Source of the DNA: Gemmatimonadota bacterium
GTDB taxonomy: Bacteria > Gemmatimonadota > Gemmatimonadetes > Longimicrobiales > Gaopeijiaceae
DNA: 33,234 bases
Reading direction: 5' to 3'
NCBI GenBank assembly: GCA_022823365.1
Contig: JAJDXG010000047.1
Location: 1-33,234 of the forward strand
Position numbers and translations under genes: made by a program. Of this stretch, positions 1 through 7,639 are shown in pieces. The notes under the pieces were generated by a model, which was not told the origin of the DNA, did no database searches, and was given only the letters and a program-made list of their open reading frames with translations. Within the stretch, counting starts at the first letter, position 1. The number at the start of each line of letters is the position of its first letter.

Positions 1-129
1 CAGCCACAGCATCCCCGGGAGCGTGAAGTCGTCGATGTAGTTGCCCTTGCCCTGCAGGAAGCGCGGGTCCTCCTTGCGCTTCATGGAGTGGCCCATGCCG
101 CAGATCTTTGCGGAAGTCTTCGGTGCCAT
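1..129 (-). CDS. coxL: CO dehydrogenase-type molybdenum hydroxylase large subunit, N-terminus only
   Basis: Only the first 43 codons lie in the window; the gene runs off the left edge. The translated start, with KRKEDPRFLQGKGNYIDDF at residues 17-35, is the typical N-terminus of the large, molybdopterin-binding subunit of aerobic CO dehydrogenase and related xanthine dehydrogenase-family enzymes. The ATG shares one base with the coxS stop (TGATG), so translation is probably coupled. The large subunit carries the active site, but the loop that separates true form I CO dehydrogenase (AYXCSFR) from form II (AYRGAGR) lies outside the window, so the substrate cannot be fixed here. The neighbours coxS, coxM, coxG, coxE and coxD support the assignment to the family. 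Confidence 0.85.
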   Translation of the reverse strand, partial: MAPKTSAKICGMGHSMKRKEDPRFLQGKGNYIDDFTLPGMLWL

Positions 130-608
130 CAGTCGCCCTCCCCCATCTTGCCGGCGGCGTACTCGACCGCCTTGACGATGTTCACGTATCCGGTGCAGCG
201 GCAGAGGTTTCCGGAGATGGCCTCGCGGATCTCGGCTTCGCTGGGGTTCGGATTGCTTTCGAGCAGCGCGGTCCCGGTCATGAGCATGCCGGGCGTGCAG
301 AAGCCGCACTGGAGGCCGTGCTCCTGCATGAAGCCCTCCTGCAGCGGGGTCATTCCGTCCGCGCCGGCGAGTCCTTCCACGGTGGCGATCTCGGCGCCGT
401 CGGCCTGGACCGCGAGCATGGTGCACGACTTGGTGGGCGCGCCGTCGACCAGGACGGTGCAGGCGCCGCAGTGCGTGGTGTCGCAGCCGATGTGGGTGCC
501 GGTGAGCGCGAGGTCGTCGCGGATCAGGTGCACGAGCAGGAGGCGCGAGTCGACCGTGGCCGAATGCGCCTCGCCGTTCACCGTGACGGTGATCTGGTGT
601 GTCGCCAT
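129..608 (-). CDS. coxS: CO dehydrogenase-type small subunit, [2Fe-2S] protein
   Basis: This 159-residue protein is the iron-sulfur electron-transfer subunit. It has an N-terminal plant-type ferredoxin domain with cysteines in [16 protein letters not shown] (about residues 41-56) and a further Cys in KSC, followed by the C-terminal helical [2Fe-2S] domain with QCGFCTPG and NLCRCTGY. All eight expected cysteines are present and the length is normal for the family. The ATG at 608 was chosen over an upstream in-frame start at 650 because it opens on [12 protein letters not shown] and has an AGGAGG site about 9 bases upstream, inside the end of coxM. It would pass electrons from the Mo centre of CoxL to the FAD of CoxM. 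It overlaps coxL by one base. Confidence 0.95.
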   Translation of the reverse strand: MATHQITVTVNGEAHSATVDSRLLLVHLIRDDLALTGTHIGCDTTHCGACTVLVDGAPTKSCTMLAVQADGAEIATVEGLAGADGMTPLQEGFMQEHGLQCGFCTPGMLMTGTALLESNPNPSEAEIREAISGNLCRCTGYVNIVKAVEYAAGKMGEGD

Positions 609-612
609 GTCC

Positions 613-1479
613 CTAACCTCCTGCGCGCGCGAGCGCCTTGCGGATGGCACGGGCCGTGAGCACGCGGGCCATGTTCTGCTTGTATTCGACGGAGCCTCGC
701 CGGTCGGCGATGGGCTCGGTGGCGTCGGCTGCGGCCTGGGAGGCGGTGGCGATGGCGTCGTCGCCGGGGGCCTGACCGGTGAGCGCGTCCTCCGCGGCGG
801 TCGCGCGGATGGGGGCGATGCCCAGGTTGGTGAGCCCGATGCCCGCGCTCGCCACGGTCCCGTCCCCGGCCAGCGAGAGCTGCACCGCCGAGCCGGCGAC
901 GGCGTAGTCGCCCACCTTGCGCTCGAGCTTGACGTAGGCGCCGCCGCTGTTGGGGGCGGGCGCCGGGATGCGGATTTCGGTCAGGATCTCACCCTCTCCG
1001 AGCGCCGTCATGAAGAGCCCGAAGAAGAAGTCGTTGATGTCGATGGTGCGCGGGCCGTCAGGTCCCGTGGCCACCAACTGCGCGCCGAGCGCCAGCATGG
1101 TCGCGGGGTGGTCGTTGGCGGGGTCGCCGTGCGCGATGTTGCCGCAGATGGTGGCGCGGTTCCGCACCAGCGGGTCGGCGATCACCTTCGCGGTGTCGAG
1201 CAGGATGGGATAGGCCGTCGCCACCAGCGCCGACTGCTCCAGTTGCGTCTCGGTGACCAGGGCGCCGATGCGCAGGAACCCGTCCTCTTCCGCGAGCGTA
1301 TCGAGGCCCGGGATGCGGCCGATGTCCACGATGTTGGCCGGCGACGCCAGGCGCAGCTTCAGCATCGGCAGGAGGCTCTGCCCGCCCGACATCACCTTCG
1401 CGTCGTCGAGGGAGCCGAGCAGCCCCAGCGCCTCGTCCAGCGAGCCGGGGGCGTGATAGTCGAACTGCGGGGGAATCAT
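613..1479 (-). CDS. coxM: CO dehydrogenase-type medium subunit, FAD-binding
   Basis: This 288-residue flavoprotein subunit belongs to the molybdopterin dehydrogenase FAD-binding family. The first FAD motif is [17 protein letters not shown] near residues 31-47 and the second is [17 protein letters not shown] near residues 109-125. In the second motif a Cys stands where many CoxM proteins have Gly (TIGGS/N), a mild variation. The C-terminal CO_deh_flav_C-type domain includes [20 protein letters not shown]. An ATG at 1479 is preceded by a GGAG site. The gene ends 4 bases before the coxS start. Its role is to accept electrons from CoxS and pass them to the quinone pool or another acceptor. Confidence 0.95.
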   Translation of the reverse strand: MIPPQFDYHAPGSLDEALGLLGSLDDAKVMSGGQSLLPMLKLRLASPANIVDIGRIPGLDTLAEEDGFLRIGALVTETQLEQSALVATAYPILLDTAKVIADPLVRNRATICGNIAHGDPANDHPATMLALGAQLVATGPDGPRTIDINDFFFGLFMTALGEGEILTEIRIPAPAPNSGGAYVKLERKVGDYAVAGSAVQLSLAGDGTVASAGIGLTNLGIAPIRATAAEDALTGQAPGDDAIATASQAAADATEPIADRRGSVEYKQNMARVLTARAIRKALARAGG

Positions 1480-1500
1480 GTCTCAGCTCTCCTCTGCCGG

Positions 1501-1944
1501 TCAGGCCAGCGCTTTGGTGAGGTTTCCCACGAACTCCTGTAGCATCTTTTTCGACACGACCTGGATCATGCCGCGTCCCATCTGGGCCAGAATTCCGGTC
1601 ACGACGACATCGGAATCAATCGTCACCTCGGTGCGCGTGTCACCGTGGGCGACCACCTGGCTGGTCATGGTCATGTCGGCCGTGCCCATGCCCCGCTTGC
1701 CCCGGCCCCGCGCGCGCACCTCGACGGATCGCTCGTTCTCGTCCAACTGGAAGGATACGGTCCCGTCGTATGCCACCGCGAGGGGTCCGACCTTCACGGA
1801 CATCCCGCCCGCGTAGGTGTTGTCGTCGATCCTGTCGCCCATGCTCGCGCCGGGGAGCAGCGTCGCGACCCGCTCGGGGTCGGAGAGCAGCGCCCAGACG
1901 TCGGCCGCGGGCGCGTCGATGGTGAATCCGTCCTGGATCTTCAT
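1501..1944 (-). CDS. coxG: CoxG-like SRPBCC-domain protein
   Basis: This 147-residue protein matches the CO dehydrogenase subunit G family (SRPBCC/START-like fold). The opening MKIQDGFTIDAPAADVWALL and the segment VATLLPGASM are characteristic, as is the C-terminal helix with MGRGMIQVVSKKMLQEFVGN. CoxG proteins are not part of the catalytic trimer; they have been linked to membrane anchoring and quinone delivery for Mo-Cu CO dehydrogenase. The typical longer CoxG has a C-terminal extension that is absent here, so this is the short form. It lies 25 bases after coxE and 21 bases before coxM, within the same operon. Confidence 0.88.
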   Translation of the reverse strand: MKIQDGFTIDAPAADVWALLSDPERVATLLPGASMGDRIDDNTYAGGMSVKVGPLAVAYDGTVSFQLDENERSVEVRARGRGKRGMGTADMTMTSQVVAHGDTRTEVTIDSDVVVTGILAQMGRGMIQVVSKKMLQEFVGNLTKALA

Positions 1945-1969
1945 GCGGATGTTTCTCCGGTTTTTCCGG

Positions 1970-3121
1970 TCATTTCAGATGGGGCAGGATCGCCTCCAGC
2001 GCCTCCAGATTGTGCGCGGGCACGAGACGGTCCACGTGCGGCAGCGCCGCCTGCATGCCCTTCGCCTCCGGGCGATAGCGCGGGTCGCCCATGAGCGGGT
2101 TCAGCCAGATGATCCTGCGGGCGCGCCGGCGGATGGCCAGCAGGGCCGTCTCCAGCGACTCCGTGTCGCCCCGGTCGAGCCCGTCGCTCAGGATCAACAC
2201 CGTGGTATCGCTTCGCACGGTGTGCCGCAAGTGGTTGTCGACGAACGCGAGCAGGCATTCGCCGATGCGCGTGCCGCCGGACCAGTCCTCCACGTTGCGC
2301 GCGAGCCGCTCCAGGGTGCCGGCCACGTCGTCGGTCCTGAGCCACGGGGTCAGGCGCGTGAGCGAGGTGTTGAAGGCGAAGATCTCGGTGCGGCGCGTGA
2401 CCTTGCGCAGCGCGAAGACGAAGGCGAGCAGGAAGCGCGAGCAGGCGTCCATGGACCCGCTGGTGTCGCACAGCACGACGAGGCTGGGGAGCTCGACGGC
2501 CCGCGCGCGGCGCGCCAGCTCGACCAGTTCGCCGCCGTGGGCGAGCGAGCGGCGGAAGCTCCGGCGGATGTCCACCACCGGCCCGCGCGCGGACGGCACC
2601 AGGCGGCGGCTCGGGCGGGTGGCGATGCGGGCCGCGAGCCGTTCCAGCAGGCGCTCCATGTCGCGGAGGTCGTCCGGGGTGCACTCGTCGAAGACCTTCC
2701 TGCGCAGGAGCGCGCGCGGGCTGTAGCCGGGAAGGTCGCCGTCGGCGTCGGGCGCCTCGGCTTCGCCGTTGCTGTTGCGCTGGTCCAGTTCGCGGCGGAT
2801 GCGTGCGAGCGGCGCCTCCGTGTTCTCGTCGCCTCGCCAGCGGCGGGGGGTGCGCGGGGCGTTCCGGTCGCGGGCGGGGCGGGGGAGGGCGGCGCGGCGC
2901 CAGCTCTCGTCGAACAGGCGGTCGAAGGCGGCCCACCAGCGGCGCGGGATCTTGAGCGCGCTGCGGAGCGCCAGCCGGACCTCCTCCGGGTCGCCGATGT
3001 CGATGAAGCGGAGCGCGGCGGCGCCGTCGATCTCGTCGCGCAGGCCGACGGGGACACCGACGTGGCGGAGTTCGCCGGAGAAGTGGGCGAGGTGGGTGAT
3101 GAGGTCCTTCTCGCCCATCAT
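1970..3121 (-). CDS. coxE: CoxE-like von Willebrand factor A domain protein
   Basis: This 383-residue protein has a VWA domain in its C-terminal half with an intact metal-ion-dependent adhesion site, DTSGS at residues 219-223, and a later ILSDGLDRGD segment. The N-terminal half has the CoxE features, including RFIDIGDPEEVRLALR and a charged, Arg-rich middle. CoxE works with the AAA+ ATPase CoxD in maturation of the CuSMoO2 site of CO dehydrogenase, by analogy with Oligotropha. The start ATG overlaps the coxD stop in an ATGA, and a second ATG follows at once, so the true start may be one codon later. The CoxD/CoxE pair parallels MoxR/VWA chaperone pairs. Confidence 0.9.
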   Translation of the reverse strand: MMGEKDLITHLAHFSGELRHVGVPVGLRDEIDGAAALRFIDIGDPEEVRLALRSALKIPRRWWAAFDRLFDESWRRAALPRPARDRNAPRTPRRWRGDENTEAPLARIRRELDQRNSNGEAEAPDADGDLPGYSPRALLRRKVFDECTPDDLRDMERLLERLAARIATRPSRRLVPSARGPVVDIRRSFRRSLAHGGELVELARRARAVELPSLVVLCDTSGSMDACSRFLLAFVFALRKVTRRTEIFAFNTSLTRLTPWLRTDDVAGTLERLARNVEDWSGGTRIGECLLAFVDNHLRHTVRSDTTVLILSDGLDRGDTESLETALLAIRRRARRIIWLNPLMGDPRYRPEAKGMQAALPHVDRLVPAHNLEALEAILPHLK

Positions 3122-4089
3122 CCGGCTCCGGCGCCCGCGAGGAGGGTTTCGATGTCCTCCGCGTGGAGGAGGCTGATGTCGTGCTGATCCTTGACTACGC
3201 AGCCCAGGGTCTCGGAGACGATCTCGGCGTCGAGATGGTCCTGATGCAGCGTGACCAGCGCACGGGCCCAGTCGAGCGTCTCGGCCACGCCGGGGGGCTT
3301 CATGAGACGCCGCGCACGCAGGCCCTGTACGACGTGCGTGATCTGGGCGGCGAGCGCGTCCGATATCCCGGGCACCTTGGCGCGGATGATTTCGACCTCC
3401 TTGGCGAAGGCCGGGTGCTCGATATAGAGGTAGAGGCAGCGCCGCCGCAGCGCGTCGCCGATCTCGCGGCTCCGGTTGGAGGTGAGGACGACGAGCGGCC
3501 GGTGGGTCGCGCGGATGGTGCCCAGTTCGGGGATGGTCACCTGGAAGTCGGAGAGCACCTCGAGCAGGAACGCCTCGAATCCCTCGTCGGCCCGGTCGAT
3601 CTCGTCGATGAGCAGCACGGGGGGCGTCTCGCGGGTGATGGCGCGCAGCAGCGGCCGCTCGAGCAGGTAGCGGCGCCCGAAGATGACGCCTTCGAGGTGG
3701 TCGGCGCTGGTGTCGGGGTCGACGGGCGCGCCACTACGGCCAGCCGGGTCCGCACCGCCCTCGTCCGCCGCCGCGCCGGAGCCGCCCGCGCCGCGGCCCT
3801 CCGCCTCGCCCGTCCCCATGCGCAGCCGCAGCAGTTGCTTCTGGTAGTTCCACTCGTAGAGGGCGGTGTTGACGTCGAGGCCCTCGTAGCACTGGAGGCG
3901 GATGAGTTCCGTCTGCATGAGGGTCGCCATCACCTTGGCGATCTCGGTCTTGCCGACCCCCGCGTCCCTTTCCACCAGGAGCGGTTTCTCCATCGCGCGC
4001 GCCAGGTGGACGGCGGTGACGATGGACGGCTCGGCGATGTAGTCCGCCCGGCGCATCGCCTCCTGCAGCGCGCGGATCTCGGGTCTCAC
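3118..4089 (-). CDS. coxD: CoxD-like MoxR-family AAA+ ATPase
   Basis: This 323-residue MoxR-type ATPase is the predicted partner of CoxE in active-site maturation. Walker B is LLIDEID at residues 159-165, sensor 1 lies in VVLTSNRSREIGDALRRR, and YEWNYQKQLLRLR is typical of CoxD. The GTG at 4089 was chosen because it forms a GTGA overlap with the upstream gene's stop and keeps RPEIRALQEAMRRADYI; an ATG lies at 4056. The Walker A reads RDAGVGKT (41-48): the first Gly of GxxxxGKT is Arg, from AGG instead of GGG, while Lys47 and Thr48 are kept. An insertion of about 40 Gly/Ala/Asp-rich residues (about 92-130) splits the ATPase core between YEWNYQKQ and the YLLERPLLRAIT segment. Confidence 0.88.
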   Translation of the reverse strand: MRPEIRALQEAMRRADYIAEPSIVTAVHLARAMEKPLLVERDAGVGKTEIAKVMATLMQTELIRLQCYEGLDVNTALYEWNYQKQLLRLRMGTGEAEGRGAGGSGAAADEGGADPAGRSGAPVDPDTSADHLEGVIFGRRYLLERPLLRAITRETPPVLLIDEIDRADEGFEAFLLEVLSDFQVTIPELGTIRATHRPLVVLTSNRSREIGDALRRRCLYLYIEHPAFAKEVEIIRAKVPGISDALAAQITHVVQGLRARRLMKPPGVAETLDWARALVTLHQDHLDAEIVSETLGCVVKDQHDISLLHAEDIETLLAGAGAG

Positions 4090-5252
4090 GCCGGACCTGT
4101 CGCGGGGTTGGAGGCGAAGACCTCCGGGGTCGACTCGAAGAGGCCGCGGCAGCCCTCGCAGCAGAAGTAGAGGGTGCGGCCGGCGTGCACCGCCGAAGCG
4201 GACCCCGCCACCGGCACCGTCATCCCGCACACGGGGTCGGTAGCCCAGGCGGCCGCGGAGGTCGCGTCGGCCGCGCCCGCGTCGCCACCCGCGTCGGTCG
4301 CGCCACCACCGTCTGCCGGGGCCGCACCGGCCGTGGCGGATCCGTCACCCGCGCCGACCGCGCCCGCGGTGCTCGCGCCGGCCGCGCCGGATCCGTCAGC
4401 CGCGCTGCCCGCACCGACCGTCGAGGCCCCGTCACCCGCGCCGCCCGCCCCACCGCCGCCACCCCGCCGCGCCTCTCCCACGATCTCGGCCAGGATGCTT
4501 ACGGCGATCTCTTCCGGCTGCTCGGCGCCCAGGTCGAGCCCGGCGGGCCCGCGGATGCGGCCGATCGCGTCATCGCCGACCCCGAGACCCGACAGCACGC
4601 CGCGCACGCTCCGCATCCGCCGCGGGGACGCCACCACGCCCAGGTAATCGGGCCCGGCGCCCGCGAGCAGGGCGAGCGTCCGCTCATCCTCGCGGCCCAT
4701 GGTGGCCACGACCGCGAAGAACCGCGTTCCGGGAGGACGGGACGAGAGCATCCCCACCCAGCCGGCGAGGTCCTCCGCGCGCTCGTCGGCGATGTCGGCC
4801 AGCTCCTCGCCGCCGGCCTCCCCGGCGGACGCGGCCGCTACCGTCCGGTATCCCATCGCGCCCCCCAGCCTGAGCAGGGCGAGCGCCACGGGGGAGTCAC
4901 CCGCCACCAGCAGGACGGGCGCCGGCAACACGGGGTTGATGTGCACTTCCACTTTTCCTCCGCTCGCGCAGGACATGGATACCTTCACCAGATCGTCGGG
5001 GCGCCCCTCGTCCGCCCCGAATGCCAGCAACCGGGGTTCGCCCAGGCGGAGCGCCTCCAGCGCATGCCGGATCACCTCGGAGCGGGTGCAGCTCCCGCCG
5101 ATCCACCCGTGCATGGTTCCGTCCGGGTCGATCAGCGCCGCGTTGCCCGGCTTCCCGGAGGTGGGGCGCTCGCTCCGCACCACCGTGGCCAGCGCGAAGG
5201 GCCGCCGCTCGCGCTCCATCCGTGCCGCCCGGCGCAGCAGGTCACCAGTCAA
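4086..5252 (-). CDS. XdhC/CoxI-family maturation factor fused to a C-terminal YHS domain
   Basis: Residues 1-100 hold the XdhC/CoxI N-terminal domain (PFALATVVRSERPTSGKPGN and HGWIGGSC near 48-55). Residues about 110-260 form the Rossmann-like XdhC C-terminal domain (LLVAGDSPVALALLRLGG; GVVASPRRMRSVRGVL). A linker of about 73 residues (264-336) is almost only Gly, Ala, Ser, Thr and Asp. The end (339-380) is a YHS/TRASH-type metal-binding domain with DPVCGM and YFCCEGC. XdhC proteins bind molybdenum cofactor and aid sulfuration and insertion into Mo hydroxylases; YHS domains occur in heavy-metal and copper handling proteins. A metal-linked role in Mo-Cu site assembly is therefore inferred. The start is TTG, overlapping the preceding stop (TTGA); an ATG lies at 5219 but would cut a conserved helix. 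The gene overlaps coxD by 4 bases. Confidence 0.88.
   Translation of the reverse strand: MTGDLLRRAARMERERRPFALATVVRSERPTSGKPGNAALIDPDGTMHGWIGGSCTRSEVIRHALEALRLGEPRLLAFGADEGRPDDLVKVSMSCASGGKVEVHINPVLPAPVLLVAGDSPVALALLRLGGAMGYRTVAAASAGEAGGEELADIADERAEDLAGWVGMLSSRPPGTRFFAVVATMGREDERTLALLAGAGPDYLGVVASPRRMRSVRGVLSGLGVGDDAIGRIRGPAGLDLGAEQPEEIAVSILAEIVGEARRGGGGGAGGAGDGASTVGAGSAADGSGAAGASTAGAVGAGDGSATAGAAPADGGGATDAGGDAGAADATSAAAWATDPVCGMTVPVAGSASAVHAGRTLYFCCEGCRGLFESTPEVFASNPATGPA
4245..4463 (-). repeat. Low-complexity Gly/Ala linker-coding region in xdhC-YHS
   Basis: This stretch codes for the interdomain linker of the XdhC-YHS protein. It is made of imperfect, degenerate repeats of GC-rich codons; GGATCCGTCA occurs twice (near 4338 and 4388) in similar surroundings. 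The frame stays open throughout, so the two domains are truly joined in this sequence. Such tracts are prone to length change by slippage. Confidence 0.7.
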
Positions 5253-5902
5253 TTCCGCTCATCCGGGCCGGCGCCCGCCTCCTCCGCCGTGCCCGCCTCG
5301 GCGCGCGCGAGTTCCTCGGCCACGGCCTCGTAGTCCTCCGGGCGGTCAAGGTCGCGCAAGCGGGCCCCCGGCCAGTCGACCTGCACGGCGCGGTCGTAGT
5401 GGCGGCGCACCACCTCCCGGCCGCACCCCGCGCGCATGCGAGTCACCTCGGGGAAAAGCACCTGGTCGTAGAGCATCGGGGGCGCGTTTACCTCACCGCC
5501 GTATCGGGACACCACCAGCGGCGGCCCCTCCGCGGTGTAGCGCTCCACCAGGGTGCGCAGCATGCGCGCGGTCACGAACGGCATGTCCGCGAGCATGATC
5601 ACGGCGGCGTCGCATGCGCCCGCGACCCCGGCGACGCCCGAGGCGGCCGAGGTCTGGATGCCCGCACGGTGGTCGGCGTTGAACACGGGCGTACAGTCCA
5701 GGTCCGCGATCTCGCGCTCGATCCGCTCGCGCGCGTGCCCCGTGACCACCACCACCGGGTCCAGGCCGGCCTCCCTCGAGATCCGCACAGCGCGCCGGAC
5801 CAGCGTCTCGTCCGCGACTTCCAGCAGAAGCTTGTTCCGACCCATGCGGGTCGAAGAACCGGCTGCGAGCACGATCCCCGCTACACTATGTCCGTTGGCC
5901 AC
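5249..5902 (-). CDS. MobA-like molybdenum cofactor nucleotidyltransferase (MocA-type)
   Basis: This 217-residue protein is a MobA-like NTP transferase. It starts with the signature LAAGSSTRMGRNKLL (about 12-26) for nucleotide binding, and has LADMPFV for the metal-binding Asp. In Mo hydroxylase operons, this family member usually makes the cytosine dinucleotide form of molybdopterin (MCD), the form used by CO dehydrogenase; that specificity is inferred from context. The start is GTG at 5902 and the end overlaps the next gene by 4 bases. It is the first gene of the cox-type operon, 58 bases downstream of the porin gene on the same strand, so the upstream boundary of the transcription unit is uncertain. 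Confidence 0.88.
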   Translation of the reverse strand: MANGHSVAGIVLAAGSSTRMGRNKLLLEVADETLVRRAVRISREAGLDPVVVVTGHARERIEREIADLDCTPVFNADHRAGIQTSAASGVAGVAGACDAAVIMLADMPFVTARMLRTLVERYTAEGPPLVVSRYGGEVNAPPMLYDQVLFPEVTRMRAGCGREVVRRHYDRAVQVDWPGARLRDLDRPEDYEAVAEELARAEAGTAEEAGAGPDERN

Positions 5903-5960
5903 CTGAGTCCCGGTGTTTCCGGCCCCTTGCGCTCTATGGGAGCGACGCGGTCCCGTCCGC

Positions 5961-6725
5961 CTACGGCGACAGACTGAATCCGAAGACCAGGAACGCGCGG
6001 TCGGGATCCGGCCCGTGGTCGTGATCGTGATCCATGTGGTCCTCTTCGCCGAGGCGGTTCGCGTTGACGATATACGAGACGGTGAACGGAACCGAAAACT
6101 CGTCGGTGATGACCAGGTCCGTGCTGGCCGATATGCCCAGGTTCACGAACGCGGTCCCCTCCGTCCCGTAAAACGCGCTCTCGCCCGCCACCATTCCGGC
6201 CGTGAGGCTCATGTCGACCTCTTCAAAGGCCGACACGGGAATGCTGGCTTCCAGGTACAGGGAATTGTCGGGGTCGTTTCGCGACATCCTTCCGGCGTAG
6301 AGCGATATCGGGAAGCTCTCCGGCCCGGTGAATGAAGCCGACAACTCGAGTATGTGGGCATCGGTGACGAAGAACCCGTCGGCCCCGGGGGCCGGAAAAT
6401 AGTAGTCCGTGAACCCGAACGAGAACGAAGAGCCGTTCGAGGCCGCGACGGTATACGTGGCCCAGAGGTCGTTCTCGTTGGCGCCGGCTCCTGAGGCGGA
6501 GATGGAATAGGAGCCCCAGGCGCCCACCTCCAGACCTCCGAACCCGAGCGTCAGCGCGGGCTGCACGGACATCGATTCCCCGAAGTCGGTGCCGCGCCAG
6601 ACGTAGCGGCTGACGACATCGGCCCCGATGGAGGCGGATTGACCCTGAACCGGGCCCGCGACGGATAACATCACGGCAACGGCGAGCGTGGACAAAAGGA
6701 CGCGTGCACTACGGGTCGCAGACAT
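5961..6725 (-). CDS. TorF-family putative porin
   Basis: This 254-residue protein has a signal peptide (hydrophobic LLSTLAVAVMLSVAGPV, cleavage probably near VQG/QS) followed by alternating beta strands. The opening of the mature part, ADVVSRYVWRGTDFGES, is the hallmark of the TorF putative porin family (Gcw_chp). The last residue pattern, FLVFGFSLSP, fits an outer-membrane C-terminal strand. An unusual His/Asp-rich stretch (EEDHMDHDHDHGPDPD) lies in the loop before the final strand and could bind divalent metals. The ATG at 6725 has an AAGGGGG site and was preferred to an upstream start at 6770. It follows the transglutaminase gene by 41 bases on the same strand. Confidence 0.82.
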   Translation of the reverse strand: MSATRSARVLLSTLAVAVMLSVAGPVQGQSASIGADVVSRYVWRGTDFGESMSVQPALTLGFGGLEVGAWGSYSISASGAGANENDLWATYTVAASNGSSFSFGFTDYYFPAPGADGFFVTDAHILELSASFTGPESFPISLYAGRMSRNDPDNSLYLEASIPVSAFEEVDMSLTAGMVAGESAFYGTEGTAFVNLGISASTDLVITDEFSVPFTVSYIVNANRLGEEDHMDHDHDHGPDPDRAFLVFGFSLSP

Positions 6726-6766
6726 ATTTCCCCCTTGATGACATTCGTGGTCGCTGATCGATTTCC

Positions 6767-7639
6767 TCACTGCACGATCCCGTCCTGCCCGTCCCGGACC
6801 ACCTCCACGCGCGCGGCGAGGGCCGAGTTGGCGGATCCGCGAAAGACGCCCCGCACCGGGGGTACGTCGGCGTAGTCCCTGCCTACCGCGGCGCGCACAT
6901 GGCGCTCATCGCAGTCGCAGTTGTTGGCGGGATCGAAACCGCGCCATCCCGACCCGGGCAACCAGCATTCCACCCAGGCATGGCTTTCGTTGGTAGAAGT
7001 CAGGTCGCCGTGGGGCCCGAGATAGCCCGAGACGTAGCGGGTGGGTACTCCCCAGCCGCGAAGGACGGAGATCATGACGTGGGCATAGTCCTGACACACG
7101 CCGCGGCCGGTCTCCAGGATGTGCTCGATGGGCGAGTCGGCCGCGGTGATGCCGGGTGAGAATTCGAAGGCCTCGTAGATTCGCGCCAGCAGGGCGCGGA
7201 TGCTCCCCATGACATCGTCTCTCTTTTCGATGCCGCGCGCGGAAACGAACCGGGCCAGAGCCGCGGAAGACGGCTGCGCGAAGCGGCTTGGCTGCAGCAT
7301 GAGCCAGAGTCCCGGCGCCCGGATCTCGGACGCGAGCGCTTCCCACGAACCAGGTCCCGGGTCGCCGGGAACCGCTTCCGGGGGCGAGACTTCCACGCGG
7401 GAGCGGGCGACGATCCGGAGCGCGCGGTGGTGGCCCGGCCGGTCGAAGAAGTGGCCGCGGTTTCCGAAGGGTCCCCTGAACTCGAACACGGCTCCGCCGG
7501 GGTCGGTTTCGATGGAGAAGCTGCGCAGTTGCTGTCGGCGATCCCGAACCGGAGACAGGAAGAGGGTCATGACCGATCCGCGCACCGGAGCGTCGTAGCG
7601 GAACTCGAGCTCGTGCCGGATGCGGTAGCGCGCGCTCAC
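6767..7639 (-). CDS. Transglutaminase-like family protein
   Basis: This 290-residue protein has an N-terminal beta-rich transglutaminase N domain (YRIRHELEFRYDAPV) and a transglutaminase-like core with an apparent catalytic triad: Cys182 in GRGVCQDYAHV, His220 in NESHAWVECW and Asp236 in GFDPANN. The GTG start at 7639 overlaps the alpha-E stop (GTGA); a longer frame upstream only shadows the alpha-E gene. It is the third member of the conserved trio ATP-grasp / alpha-E / transglutaminase, predicted by comparative genomics to make and process peptide tags or amide-linked peptides. It could act as a protease or amide-bond-transferring enzyme. Substrates are not known. Confidence 0.92.
   Translation of the reverse strand: MSARYRIRHELEFRYDAPVRGSVMTLFLSPVRDRRQQLRSFSIETDPGGAVFEFRGPFGNRGHFFDRPGHHRALRIVARSRVEVSPPEAVPGDPGPGSWEALASEIRAPGLWLMLQPSRFAQPSSAALARFVSARGIEKRDDVMGSIRALLARIYEAFEFSPGITAADSPIEHILETGRGVCQDYAHVMISVLRGWGVPTRYVSGYLGPHGDLTSTNESHAWVECWLPGSGWRGFDPANNCDCDERHVRAAVGRDYADVPPVRGVFRGSANSALAARVEVVRDGQDGIVQ

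Noticed and set aside
1941..2936. Alternative minus-strand frame overlapping coxE
   Set aside because: Arg/Pro/Ala-rich translation with no motifs; coxE in the other frame has an intact MIDAS site.
4245..4463. Repeat array resembling CRISPR or minisatellite
   Set aside because: Units are irregular, lack spacers, and keep a coding frame; it is a protein linker.
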